DNA of 44,153 nt, taken from Ectopseudomonas mendocina. Its GTDB lineage: Bacteria; Pseudomonadota; Gammaproteobacteria; Pseudomonadales; Pseudomonadaceae. Below the pieces are notes generated by a model. The model did not search any database and was not told the origin of the DNA. It saw only the letters and a program-made list of their open reading frames with translations. Numbering within the stretch: the first letter of the stretch is position 1; every line of letters begins with the position of its first letter. Position numbers and translations under genes: made by a program. Shown piece after piece: positions 20,303 through 27,956 of this stretch. The stretch lies in the NCBI RefSeq assembly GCF_008041835.1, contig NZ_VRYE01000015.1, positions 1 to 44,153 of the forward strand, given 5' to 3'.

Positions 20303-20502
20303 TCGCTCTCCTTCGGTCATCCAGAACCAACGCGCACGAGTCATCCGCACGCGGACTTCACAGAACCACAGCAAGCAGTCTAGTCAGGATTGGAACAGGT
20401 GGCTTTTGCCAGAAGAGATGCGACAGGCGGTCACATAGGTTGTCGGAAATGCCTGCGGATAAGGCTCCGAACGCCCGCACAACGATGATTGCAGACCTTA
20501 AA

Positions 20503-20527
20503 AAGCCTCCCGAAGGGAGGCTTCGTA
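20503..20527 (-). terminator. Rho-independent terminator after the first OmpA-like lipoprotein
   Basis: AAGCCTCCC (20503-20511), loop GAA, GGGAGGCTT (20515-20523): a perfect 9-bp stem. On the minus strand it is followed by a T-tract (20502-20498), just beyond the lipoprotein stop at 20543. Confidence 0.88.
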
Positions 20528-20542
20528 CAACGCGATACGGCT

Positions 20543-21199
20543 TTAAAGCGGACGCAGGTTGATCTCGACGCGGCGATTTTGCGCGCGCCCCGCTTCGCTG
20601 GCGTTGCTGGCAATCGGCTGGCTCGGCCCGGCACCGTATACGGAGATGCGCTGACCCGGCACACCATTGGCGGTCAGGTAGTTGGCCACGCTTTGCGCAC
20701 GACGCTGCGACAGGCTCTGGTTCAGCTCCAGGGAGCCGGTGTTATCGGTATGACCGACGATGTTCACGCCGTTCTTGTTGAACTCCTTGAACACCAGCAC
20801 CAGCGAATTGAGGGTCGGATAGAAGCTGCTGGAGATATCCGCCGAATTACTGGCGAAGGTGATGTTGCCTGGCATGATCAGTTTCAGATCATCGCCATTG
20901 CGCTGCACCTGCACGCCAGTCCCCTGCAGGGTCTGACGCAGCTTGGCCTCCTGGGTGTCGACGTAATAGCCATAACCACCACCGGCCGCGCCACCAACGG
21001 CAGCACCGATCAGTGCACCCTTGGTGCGATCCTTCTTGCTCGACGTGGCCGCACCGATCACTGCACCGGTCGCAGCACCGATGCCACCATAGATACCGGC
21101 TTTGCCAGCCTGGCTTTCACCGGTATAGGGGTTGGTAGTACAGCCGGCCAGCAGGGCCATGAGCGCAGTCGCTGCGATCAGATTACGCCTGGTCTTCAT
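20543..21199 (-). CDS. OmpA-family lipoprotein with glycine-zipper segment
   Basis: A 218-residue outer-membrane lipoprotein. The signal peptide ends in the lipobox LLAGC. A glycine-rich segment (GGIGAATGAVIGAAT ... GALIGAAVGGAAGGGYGYY, ~35-85) precedes the C-terminal OmpA peptidoglycan-binding domain (~110-218) with VNIVGHTDNTGSLELNQSLSQRRAQSVANYL and NRRVEINLRPL. It probably anchors the outer membrane to peptidoglycan. The start at 21199 has AAGGAAA upstream. A close paralogue lies directly upstream, and its own terminator follows. Confidence 0.92.
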   Translation of the reverse strand: MKTRRNLIAATALMALLAGCTTNPYTGESQAGKAGIYGGIGAATGAVIGAATSSKKDRTKGALIGAAVGGAAGGGYGYYVDTQEAKLRQTLQGTGVQVQRNGDDLKLIMPGNITFASNSADISSSFYPTLNSLVLVFKEFNKNGVNIVGHTDNTGSLELNQSLSQRRAQSVANYLTANGVPGQRISVYGAGPSQPIASNASEAGRAQNRRVEINLRPL

Positions 21200-21340
21200 A
21201 AGGTTTCCTTGCAGATTCTTGGTATGGGGCAGACATGCCACGGTCTTCGAGCCGCCAGGGGACGACGAAGTTCCGCCCAAGCTTATCAGCCCGGGCGGTT
21301 GAGGACTGCGAGCTGCGGCCGGTCGCTGCAACGTATGTGG

Positions 21341-22009
21341 TTATTGCACGCCTGGCAGCGGGCGCAGTGTCACCTCGACACGCCGGTTCTGCGCTCGCCC
21401 CTCGGCCGTGGCATTGCTCGCCACCGGCTGATCCGGCCCCATGCCGCGCGTGCTCACCCGGCCGGGATCAACCCCTTGCGCCAGCAGATAGTCAGCCACG
21501 CTTTGTGCACGGCGCTGCGACAGCCCCATGTTGTAGCTGTGCGAGCCCGTGCTGTCGGTATGACCGACCACCTCGATGCTGTTCTGGTTGTACTGGCGGA
21601 AGGAGTTGGCCAGGTTGTTCAACGGCTGATAGAAGCTGCTGGCGATCTGTGCCGAATCGGTGGCGAAGGTGATATTGCCGGGCATGATCAGCTGAATCAC
21701 ATCCCCCTGGCGCTGCACCTCGACGCCGGTGCCCTGCATGCTGCGGCGCAACTCTTGTTCCTGTTTGTCGGCGTAATAGCCATAACCGGCGGCAGCGGCA
21801 CCCGCCACGGCAGCGCCAATCAGCGCACCCTTGCCACGGTCGTCATGATTGATCAGGGCGCCAGCCGCCGCACCGGCCAGCGCGCCCAGGCCGCCGTAGG
21901 TAGCGGTGCGATTGGAGCTTGGCGCACTCTGCTCATAAGGGTTGCGAGAGGCGCAGCCGGTGAGCAGCAGCGCAGAGGTGCACAGGGCGATCAGGGACAG
22001 GCGGAACAT
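21341..22009 (-). CDS. OmpA-family lipoprotein, tandem paralogue
   Basis: A 222-residue lipoprotein with the same layout as its downstream neighbour: lipobox LLTGC, glycine-zipper block (GALAGAAAGALINHDDRGKGALIGAAVAGAAAAGYGYYADKQ), and OmpA domain with IEVVGHTDSTGSHSYNMGLSQRRAQSVADYL and NRRVEVTLRPL. The two clearly arose by duplication. The 141-bp gap between them could hold a separate promoter. Function is likely peptidoglycan tethering in the cell envelope. Confidence 0.92.
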   Translation of the reverse strand: MFRLSLIALCTSALLLTGCASRNPYEQSAPSSNRTATYGGLGALAGAAAGALINHDDRGKGALIGAAVAGAAAAGYGYYADKQEQELRRSMQGTGVEVQRQGDVIQLIMPGNITFATDSAQIASSFYQPLNNLANSFRQYNQNSIEVVGHTDSTGSHSYNMGLSQRRAQSVADYLLAQGVDPGRVSTRGMGPDQPVASNATAEGRAQNRRVEVTLRPLPGVQ

Positions 22010-22073
22010 AAAGGCATCTCCATGAACAGTGAGTGATAGCCATTTGAGTCATCATTTGCCCAATAGTGCCCTG

Positions 22074-22721
22074 TCACGCTCGGATAAATGGGTTCTCGCG
22101 CATCTCGTCGCCCAGACGGGTATCCGGGCCATGACCGGTGACCACGGTGGCATCCTCGTCGAGACTGTACAGCCGCTGCCTGATCGAGCGCTCGATACTG
22201 GCGTAATCACCGCCCCACAGGTCGGTACGTCCGATACCCCGCCGGAACAGGGTGTCACCGGCGATCAGCAGTTTGGCGTCTTCGAACCAGAAGCTCATCG
22301 AACCCGGCGTATGCCCGGGTGTGTGCAGCGCCACCCCACAACCGCAGGCCAGCTCTTCATCATCGGCCAGCCATCTGTCTGGTGCCGGCACCGGCGTGTA
22401 CGGCACACCGAACATGTTGCACTGCATCTCCAGGTTGTCCCAGAGGAACTGATCTTCCTTGTGCAAATGCAGCGTGGCGCCGGTTTTCTCCTTCATCTGC
22501 CCGGAAGCGAGGAAGTGATCGAGATGAGCGTGCGTGTGAATGATGCTCACCACCTTGAGGCCATGAGCCTCCAGGCGCGCCATGATCAGATCGGGATTAC
22601 CGCCCGGATCGACCACGATGGCCTTCTTCGTCACGGGGTCGCCAATGATCGTGCAGTTGCACTGCAAAGGGCCGACGGGGAAGGTTTCACGGATCAGAGC
22701 GGGGCGTTCGGTGGTAGTCAT
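22074..22721 (-). CDS. Metallo-beta-lactamase-fold hydrolase (GloB-like)
   Basis: A 215-residue MBL-fold enzyme with the metal motif HTHAHLDH (~62-69), a later His in LHTPGHTPGS, the Asp in LLIAGDTLF and a C-terminal His in VTGHGPDTRLG, so both metal sites look complete. It resembles the YcbL/glyoxalase II-like group of thioesterases. The substrate is unproven. The stop lies 64 bases beyond the lipoprotein start; expression is probably independent. Confidence 0.88.
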   Translation of the reverse strand: MTTTERPALIRETFPVGPLQCNCTIIGDPVTKKAIVVDPGGNPDLIMARLEAHGLKVVSIIHTHAHLDHFLASGQMKEKTGATLHLHKEDQFLWDNLEMQCNMFGVPYTPVPAPDRWLADDEELACGCGVALHTPGHTPGSMSFWFEDAKLLIAGDTLFRRGIGRTDLWGGDYASIERSIRQRLYSLDEDATVVTGHGPDTRLGDEMRENPFIRA

Positions 22722-22822
22722 CAGGAGACCTCGTAACGAAATAATCAGCAGTTTACCCTGTCATGGCTGCAATGCTGGCCAGCTCCGGAAGCATGGGCGG
22801 CGGTTACAGCCGCACTGCAGCC

Positions 22823-25567
22823 TCAGTGCAACAGGCCAAGCGCCTTGGCGCGTGCCACTGCCTGAGTGCGGCGCTCGACATCGAGCTTGCTGTTGATGTG
22901 CCGCGCATGGGTCTTGACCGTATGCAGGGAGATGAACAGGCGTTCGCTGATCTGCTGGTTCGAGTAGCCACGGGCGATCAGCTGCAAGACAGCCAGTTCA
23001 CGCGTACTGAGCCTTTCGCTCGGCGCTCCTGCCTCGGGCTCGGGTGACTCCGCAACCGGCTGCTCCTGTGGCAGTGCAGCAAGCAGGCTATCCCGAACCT
23101 GACATGATGCACCCCGCCCCCGCAGGCTCTCTCGTAGCCACTGCGGCTGGTGCTGCAGCAACTCGACGAAAGGCAGCAGCGCGCCACCCTGAGCCAGGTC
23201 CAGGCAGTTGTCGAGCAACTCACGGGCCTCTCGCTCACGGCCAGTCTGCTTAAGCAACTGCGCGAGCTGAGCCTGCGCCATCAGCCCCACCAGTTGCCCT
23301 CCCAGCCCGTGGGCTCGCTGCTGCAACGCCCGCAGGCGGCGCTCGGCCTGCTCCAGCCCGCCGGTCAGGCGCTCCAGAGCCGCCAGTTGCAAGTCGATGT
23401 GCAATGCCAGTTGCGGGTGAAACTCGGGAGCCAGGGCACGCCCTTGCTCGCCATAGGTTTCCGCCAGTTGCGGTAGCCAGGCGGCGGCCAGTTCAACCTG
23501 GCCCTGGCGTAACCACAACTCGCACTTCATCAGGGTGATCATCGCCAAGTAATAAATCGCCGGCACATCCCAGATATGCATCAGCCGCTCGGCCTCACCG
23601 AGCAGGGCAAATGCCTCGGCAGAGCGGCCTTCACGGCCTTCCAGGCTGGCGAGCACGCAGTAACCGATCAGCGCCGCGACATCGCGACAGCCTCTGGCTT
23701 CAGCAACCCCGGCGCGCACCTGGTCGGCGGCTTGAGGCTGCAGTCGCAGGCTGAGCAGATAGCCCTCGTAAATGGTCAGGCGTGCCCGTACCGAGTAATG
23801 CCGCTGGGCTGGCAGACGCTGCGCCAGCAGCAAGCCCTGGTGCACCTCATCCTGCGCCCGCGCTATTTCGCTGCGAGCCTGCAACACCCGAGCGCGTTCA
23901 TAGTGCGCCAGGGCTTCGAACAGTGGATTACCGATGCGCTGCGCCAACTCCAAGGCGTCACGATTGAGCCCGCGTGCGCGCCAGAGATCCCCCCGCACCA
24001 CGGCCAGATTGGACAGGGTGGACAGGCACATGTAATGGGGGCCGTAACGTTCCACAGGCAGGCATGCAAGCGCCTCGCTGCACTGCTGCTCGGCACGCTC
24101 GCCATCACCACGGCCACGTGCGATGACACCATCGAGCGCCTGCCACTGGGCCAGCATGCTGCGCTGGGTCGTGGCATCGGCCGCCGGCAGGAATCGCCCG
24201 AGCTGACCGAGCAACTCCTGCGCAGCATCAAGCTGACAGGCCAGTGCCAGCGCCCAGCCGTAGATCATGATCAAACGTGGCGTGCTGGCCAGCAAATCGT
24301 CCGGCAGATTGGTTTTCCAGCGCAGCAGCATGGCAATGTTCTGCTCGGCCAGCATCTGCTCTTCGGAGAGGTTCTGCACCAGGCTGGCGGCCACATCCAC
24401 CTGCCCCGCCAGCAGCGCCTGTTCGATGGCATCGTCGAGCATGCCCTGCGCCGTGAACCAGCGACAGGCTCGCAGGTGAGCATGGCCGCGGGAATGACTC
24501 AGACGCTCGGCCGGTCGGGCATTGAGCAGATCGGAAAACAGGTGGTGGTAACGAAACCAGCGGCCATGCTCGTCGAGTGGCACCAGAAAGACCTGATTGG
24601 CCTGCAACTGTCGAATGATCGCGGCACTGTCATGGCTGTCCCGCACGGCATCGCACAGCTCAGCGCAAAAGCGTTCCAGGCAGGCGGTATCGTAAAGAAA
24701 GTGCTGCACATCAGCGGGCTGACGCTCGATGACCTCCTCAAGCAGGTAGTCACGAATCAGCCCGTCACCACCGTACAACCGCTGCCCGTCGCCAGCGTCC
24801 CTGTGCTCTTCGAGCGCCAGCAGCCAGAGGCGCAAACCGGCAATCCAGCCCTCGCTGCGCTGCAGAATGCCGATAGCTTGCTGCCGCTCCAGGCACGCGC
24901 CCTGACTCGCCAGCAGGGCATCGAGCTCGGCAGCCGTGAGGCGCAGATCCTGCTCGTTCAACTCGAGCAATTGCCGTGACAGGCGCAAACGGGCCAGATG
25001 CCAGTCAGGACGCTGGCGGCTGGTGACCAATAGCAATACACCAGGCGGCAGATGATTGAGGAAGAATTGCAGGCAACGATCGAGCACCGGACCCTGCGCC
25101 AGGTGATAGTCATCCAGCACCAGCAACAGCGGCTGACCATCGTCAAGGCGTTGAGTGAGCTCATCGAGCAAACCGTCGAGCCATTGTTCGAAGGCGAAGG
25201 GCTGGTGACGCTGGCGCATTTTCAGCAGGCTGAGAGCATCCTCGCCCAGACCAGGGTGAAACTGCTGCAAGCCCTGCAGCAAACGCTCGAGAAAACGCCC
25301 CGGATCATGGTCGCGTTCACTGAGCCCGAGCCAGAGGCTGTGCCAGTGATCGGGTAAGCGCTCACAAAATTCGATAGCCAGAGAACTCTTGCCAAACCCT
25401 GCCGGAGCACTAACCAGTAACAGGCGCCCCTGCAGTCCCTCTTCGAGACGCTCGCACAGCCGGGGGCGCGGCACATGCCCCTCAGGCAGCGGAGGACGAT
25501 AGAAACGCGCTTCCAACGGCGTGGCCGGCGTAAAAGGGCAACCTGGCGAGCGAGAAAGGTCTGTCAT
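22823..25567 (-). CDS. MalT-like LuxR-family ATP-dependent regulator
   Basis: A 914-residue large ATP-binding LuxR-type activator. The N-terminal NTPase has Walker A APAGFGKSS (~54-62) and Walker B LLLVLDDYH (~145). A long helical TPR-like part (~400-800) resembles the MalT inducer domain. The C-terminal helix-turn-helix is LSTRELAVLQLIARGYSNQQISERLFISLHTVKTHARHINSKL (~852-895). Such proteins bind a small inducer plus ATP and then activate transcription. A homologous regulator lies beside the DUF1302/DUF1329/AlkK-type genes in other pseudomonads, so it probably controls the genes at 26.5-31.7 kb. A group II intron lies between them. Confidence 0.9.
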   Translation of the reverse strand: MTDLSRSPGCPFTPATPLEARFYRPPLPEGHVPRPRLCERLEEGLQGRLLLVSAPAGFGKSSLAIEFCERLPDHWHSLWLGLSERDHDPGRFLERLLQGLQQFHPGLGEDALSLLKMRQRHQPFAFEQWLDGLLDELTQRLDDGQPLLLVLDDYHLAQGPVLDRCLQFFLNHLPPGVLLLVTSRQRPDWHLARLRLSRQLLELNEQDLRLTAAELDALLASQGACLERQQAIGILQRSEGWIAGLRLWLLALEEHRDAGDGQRLYGGDGLIRDYLLEEVIERQPADVQHFLYDTACLERFCAELCDAVRDSHDSAAIIRQLQANQVFLVPLDEHGRWFRYHHLFSDLLNARPAERLSHSRGHAHLRACRWFTAQGMLDDAIEQALLAGQVDVAASLVQNLSEEQMLAEQNIAMLLRWKTNLPDDLLASTPRLIMIYGWALALACQLDAAQELLGQLGRFLPAADATTQRSMLAQWQALDGVIARGRGDGERAEQQCSEALACLPVERYGPHYMCLSTLSNLAVVRGDLWRARGLNRDALELAQRIGNPLFEALAHYERARVLQARSEIARAQDEVHQGLLLAQRLPAQRHYSVRARLTIYEGYLLSLRLQPQAADQVRAGVAEARGCRDVAALIGYCVLASLEGREGRSAEAFALLGEAERLMHIWDVPAIYYLAMITLMKCELWLRQGQVELAAAWLPQLAETYGEQGRALAPEFHPQLALHIDLQLAALERLTGGLEQAERRLRALQQRAHGLGGQLVGLMAQAQLAQLLKQTGREREARELLDNCLDLAQGGALLPFVELLQHQPQWLRESLRGRGASCQVRDSLLAALPQEQPVAESPEPEAGAPSERLSTRELAVLQLIARGYSNQQISERLFISLHTVKTHARHINSKLDVERRTQAVARAKALGLLH

Positions 25568-25666
25568 CAGCCTGTTCTTGAAAATTTTCTGTCTGCATCG
25601 GCGGGTTCTGGCTGAACCCAGACTAACGAGTTGTTACGGGCATTTGAAGCACCCGCTACAGTCCGT

Positions 25667-26349
25667 ATCGGGTAGGAGGCGGGGTCGCCCCCGCCGTCCT
25701 CCCACACCACCGTACATACGGTTCCGTATACGGCGGTTCCTGCCTACTGACAGACTGCGTCAGCGAGCTTGGTTCCGTTGATGTGTCGCCTGTGGTAACT
25801 AAGCGCCCAGACCGGCCCTCGGAGTTTCCGACTCCTACCTCCTGATGGTCTCGACCGCCGCTGTTCACGACGTTTCTGCTTTACGCTCCAACAGAGAGCA
25901 CACCTGACTATCCACTCATGACAGGTTCAGCCCTTCATCGCTCCGGTTCCGAGCAACTACTACGGCCTCTGCTGACTTCTGTTCGCCCATCCCGCCACCT
26001 CTCGGTGCCGGTAGCACGTGGCAGGCCAAACAGATCTCCCAGGGTAATTCGCGCGACCTTCCTGCTTATGCCTGCCGGATTTACGTCGTAGCGTTCCGTG
26101 CAAGTATCGGGCTTTGGCAATCGTTGCTACCTCACCCCGCTACGCCGCCTCTATCCGCTTCCTGTTCGTCAGACCAGCATTTTGCCTCGGGCTTCCTTCA
26201 GATTCGCGGTCACCCGCGACACCCTTGCCTTCAGCTAACACTTCCCCTTGCCGGGTGTGTAGAGGACTTTCACCTCCAAATCGTCCGACTCACCACCACA
26301 GTGAGCCGAACAGCGCCAGTCACGGCACTAAGCGCCATGCCTGGCGCAC
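25667..26349 (-). mobile_element. ORF-less group II intron (degenerate)
   Basis: Read on the minus strand this 683-bp stretch has the typical ends and RNA parts of a bacterial group II intron. The 5' end is GTGCGCC at 26349, followed by domain I pieces (GGAGGTGAAAGTCCTC, CACCCGGCAAGGGGAAGTG, GCTGAAGGCAAGGGTGTC). The 3' end has a domain V hairpin (AACCGCCGTATACGG/GTATGTACGGTGGT) and a domain VI-like GGAGGACGGCGGGGGC...CCTCCTACCCGAT ending at 25667. The reverse transcriptase/maturase gene (normally about 1.3-1.5 kb) is missing; only short remnants with stops remain between. It begins directly after the T-tract of the DUF1329 gene terminator. Confidence 0.82.
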
Positions 26350-26354
26350 AACGA

Positions 26355-26536
26355 AAAAAGCCGGCACAAGGCCTAATGTCTGTCAGTTAAGCGTCGAAGC
26401 TGCCAATGGGTAGGAGCGGCGCCCCGCCGCGAACCAGGACGATACGCGATTGAAAAGCTTCGCCCCGGGGCGGGGCTCCTACGAAAGACCGCTTTGGCAA
26501 GCTTATCTGATCGGCATTGGGCACAAGGCCGGCTTC
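26355..26536 (-). terminator. Terminator hairpin of the DUF1329 gene, split by copy 2
   Basis: Left arm AAGCCGGC (26358-26365) and right arm GCCGGCTT (26528-26535) rejoin to a perfect stem when the 148-bp element and one direct repeat are removed. On the minus strand a run of six T follows (26360-26354 region), then the group II intron begins. It would end the DUF1302-DUF1329 operon. Confidence 0.75.
26373..26520. mobile_element. 148-bp MITE-like element, copy 2
   Basis: Same length and orientation as the other copies and differing from copy 3 at only two positions. Flanked by 9-bp direct repeats GCACAAGGC (26364-26372 and 26521-26529), extendable to 10. The ends CTAATG and CATTGG belong to imperfect terminal inverted repeats; the centre is the GTAGGAGC...GCTCCTAC hairpin. 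It splits the terminator loop behind the DUF1329 gene. Confidence 0.88.
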
Positions 26537-26558
26537 ATCGTGTTGCCCGGGACAGGTT

Positions 26559-27932
26559 TTAGCGAACGCCAGCCTGACGCAGAGCAGCCGGAGTGTAGTC
26601 GCTGCTGGATGCCTTGTAGTTGAAGTCGTAGGCCTGTTTCTCCTCGTTCTTCATACCCAGGGCCAGGTAGCGACCGGACAGCAGGTCGTACAGGGTTTCC
26701 ACGGTGTACCACGGCACTTGGTTGTCGTAGTAGTACTGGGCATGGGCCTCAGCTACGCGCCACAGGGTGCCACGACCGTCGTAGTGGTCGATCAGAGCAG
26801 CTTGCCAGGTGTCCTCGTCGATGTAGAAGTCACGCTTGGCATAGATGTGGCGCTCACCCGACTTCAGGGTCGCAGTCACGTGCCATACACGGTGTAGCTC
26901 GTAACGAGTCAGGTCCTGGTTGATATGGCCAGCCTTGATGATGTCGGAGTACTTCAGGCTGGGCGAATCGAGCTTGTAGGCGTTGTAGGGGATGTAGATC
27001 TCCTTCTTGCCTTCCAGTTTCCAGTCGTAACGATCCGGCGCACCGTTGTACATGTCGAGGTTGTCCGAGGTACGCAGGCCGTCAGCTGCGGTGCCCGGGC
27101 CATCGTAGGACACCTGCGGCGCACGGCGCACGCGACGTTGACCGGCGTTGTACAGCCACGCCAGACGCGGCTCTTTCACCTGATCGAGCGTCTCGTGTAC
27201 CAACAGTACGTTACCAGCCAGACGCGAAGGCGCAGTCACCCGCTGTTTGAAGTAGAACAGCACGTTGCTGGACTTGCTCGAGTCGTAATCAGTCAACGCA
27301 TCGCGAAAGACGAACTCTTCCTGGAAGTAGACCAGCGAGTAGGAACCATTCGGCTGCGGAGTCGCCTGGGTCACCACGCGACGCACGCTGCCGCCACGGT
27401 AGCGGGTAATGTGGTTCCAGATGACCTCCAGACCATTCTGTGGGATCGGGAAGGGGTTGGCGGTCTGGAAGTTCTCCAGGCCGTTACCACCCTGCACCAT
27501 TTTGGTGTTCACCGCATTCTGCTTGGTCGCCTCGAGCACCGCAGCCGGCAGAGTGGCCGAACGGTGAGTTGGGTAGACCGGCATCCTGTAGCTTTCAGGG
27601 TAGCGCTTGAACATCGCCAGCTGGCCAGGGGTCAGCTTGTCCTTGTACTGATCGACGTTCTGCGCGGTGATGGTGAACAGCGGCTGCTCGTTGGCGAACG
27701 GGTCGGCCAAAAAGCCACGCGGATCGACCGCACCGGCATTGGTCGGCAGGCCGCCAGTCCAGGCCGGGATCGAGCCATCGGCATTACCGGCCATCTCGGC
27801 GCCTACCGGAGTCAGGGTGTTGCCCAGCTTCGCAGCCTCGTCAGGCGACACTGCCGCCATCACGCTGGTCGCCAGCAGAGACAGGGTCAGCACGCCGGAT
27901 TGCAACAGGTTTTTTTTCACGTTCATCTGCAT
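26559..27932 (-). CDS. DUF1329 domain protein, probably periplasmic
   Basis: A 457-residue exported protein. A signal peptide (NVKKNLLQSGVLTLSLLATSVMA) precedes a mature domain of the DUF1329 family, whose fold is thought to resemble LolA/LolB-like lipid-binding half-barrels. Function is not established. An ATG at 27932 has AAGGA four bases upstream; the ATG at 27926 is also possible. It follows DUF1302 by 24 bases, the usual pairing in pseudomonads, and lies near an acyl-CoA ligase, suggesting handling of hydrophobic compounds. Confidence 0.88.
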   Translation of the reverse strand: MQMNVKKNLLQSGVLTLSLLATSVMAAVSPDEAAKLGNTLTPVGAEMAGNADGSIPAWTGGLPTNAGAVDPRGFLADPFANEQPLFTITAQNVDQYKDKLTPGQLAMFKRYPESYRMPVYPTHRSATLPAAVLEATKQNAVNTKMVQGGNGLENFQTANPFPIPQNGLEVIWNHITRYRGGSVRRVVTQATPQPNGSYSLVYFQEEFVFRDALTDYDSSKSSNVLFYFKQRVTAPSRLAGNVLLVHETLDQVKEPRLAWLYNAGQRRVRRAPQVSYDGPGTAADGLRTSDNLDMYNGAPDRYDWKLEGKKEIYIPYNAYKLDSPSLKYSDIIKAGHINQDLTRYELHRVWHVTATLKSGERHIYAKRDFYIDEDTWQAALIDHYDGRGTLWRVAEAHAQYYYDNQVPWYTVETLYDLLSGRYLALGMKNEEKQAYDFNYKASSSDYTPAALRQAGVR

Positions 27933-27956
27933 AGTGTCCTTATTCCTCGTTCGCAT

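Noticed and set aside
25568..26558. Several 60-100-codon frames in the region between the LuxR regulator and DUF1329
   Set aside because: They fall in the group II intron RNA and the 148-bp element, whose structure explains the sequence; no protein family pattern is seen.
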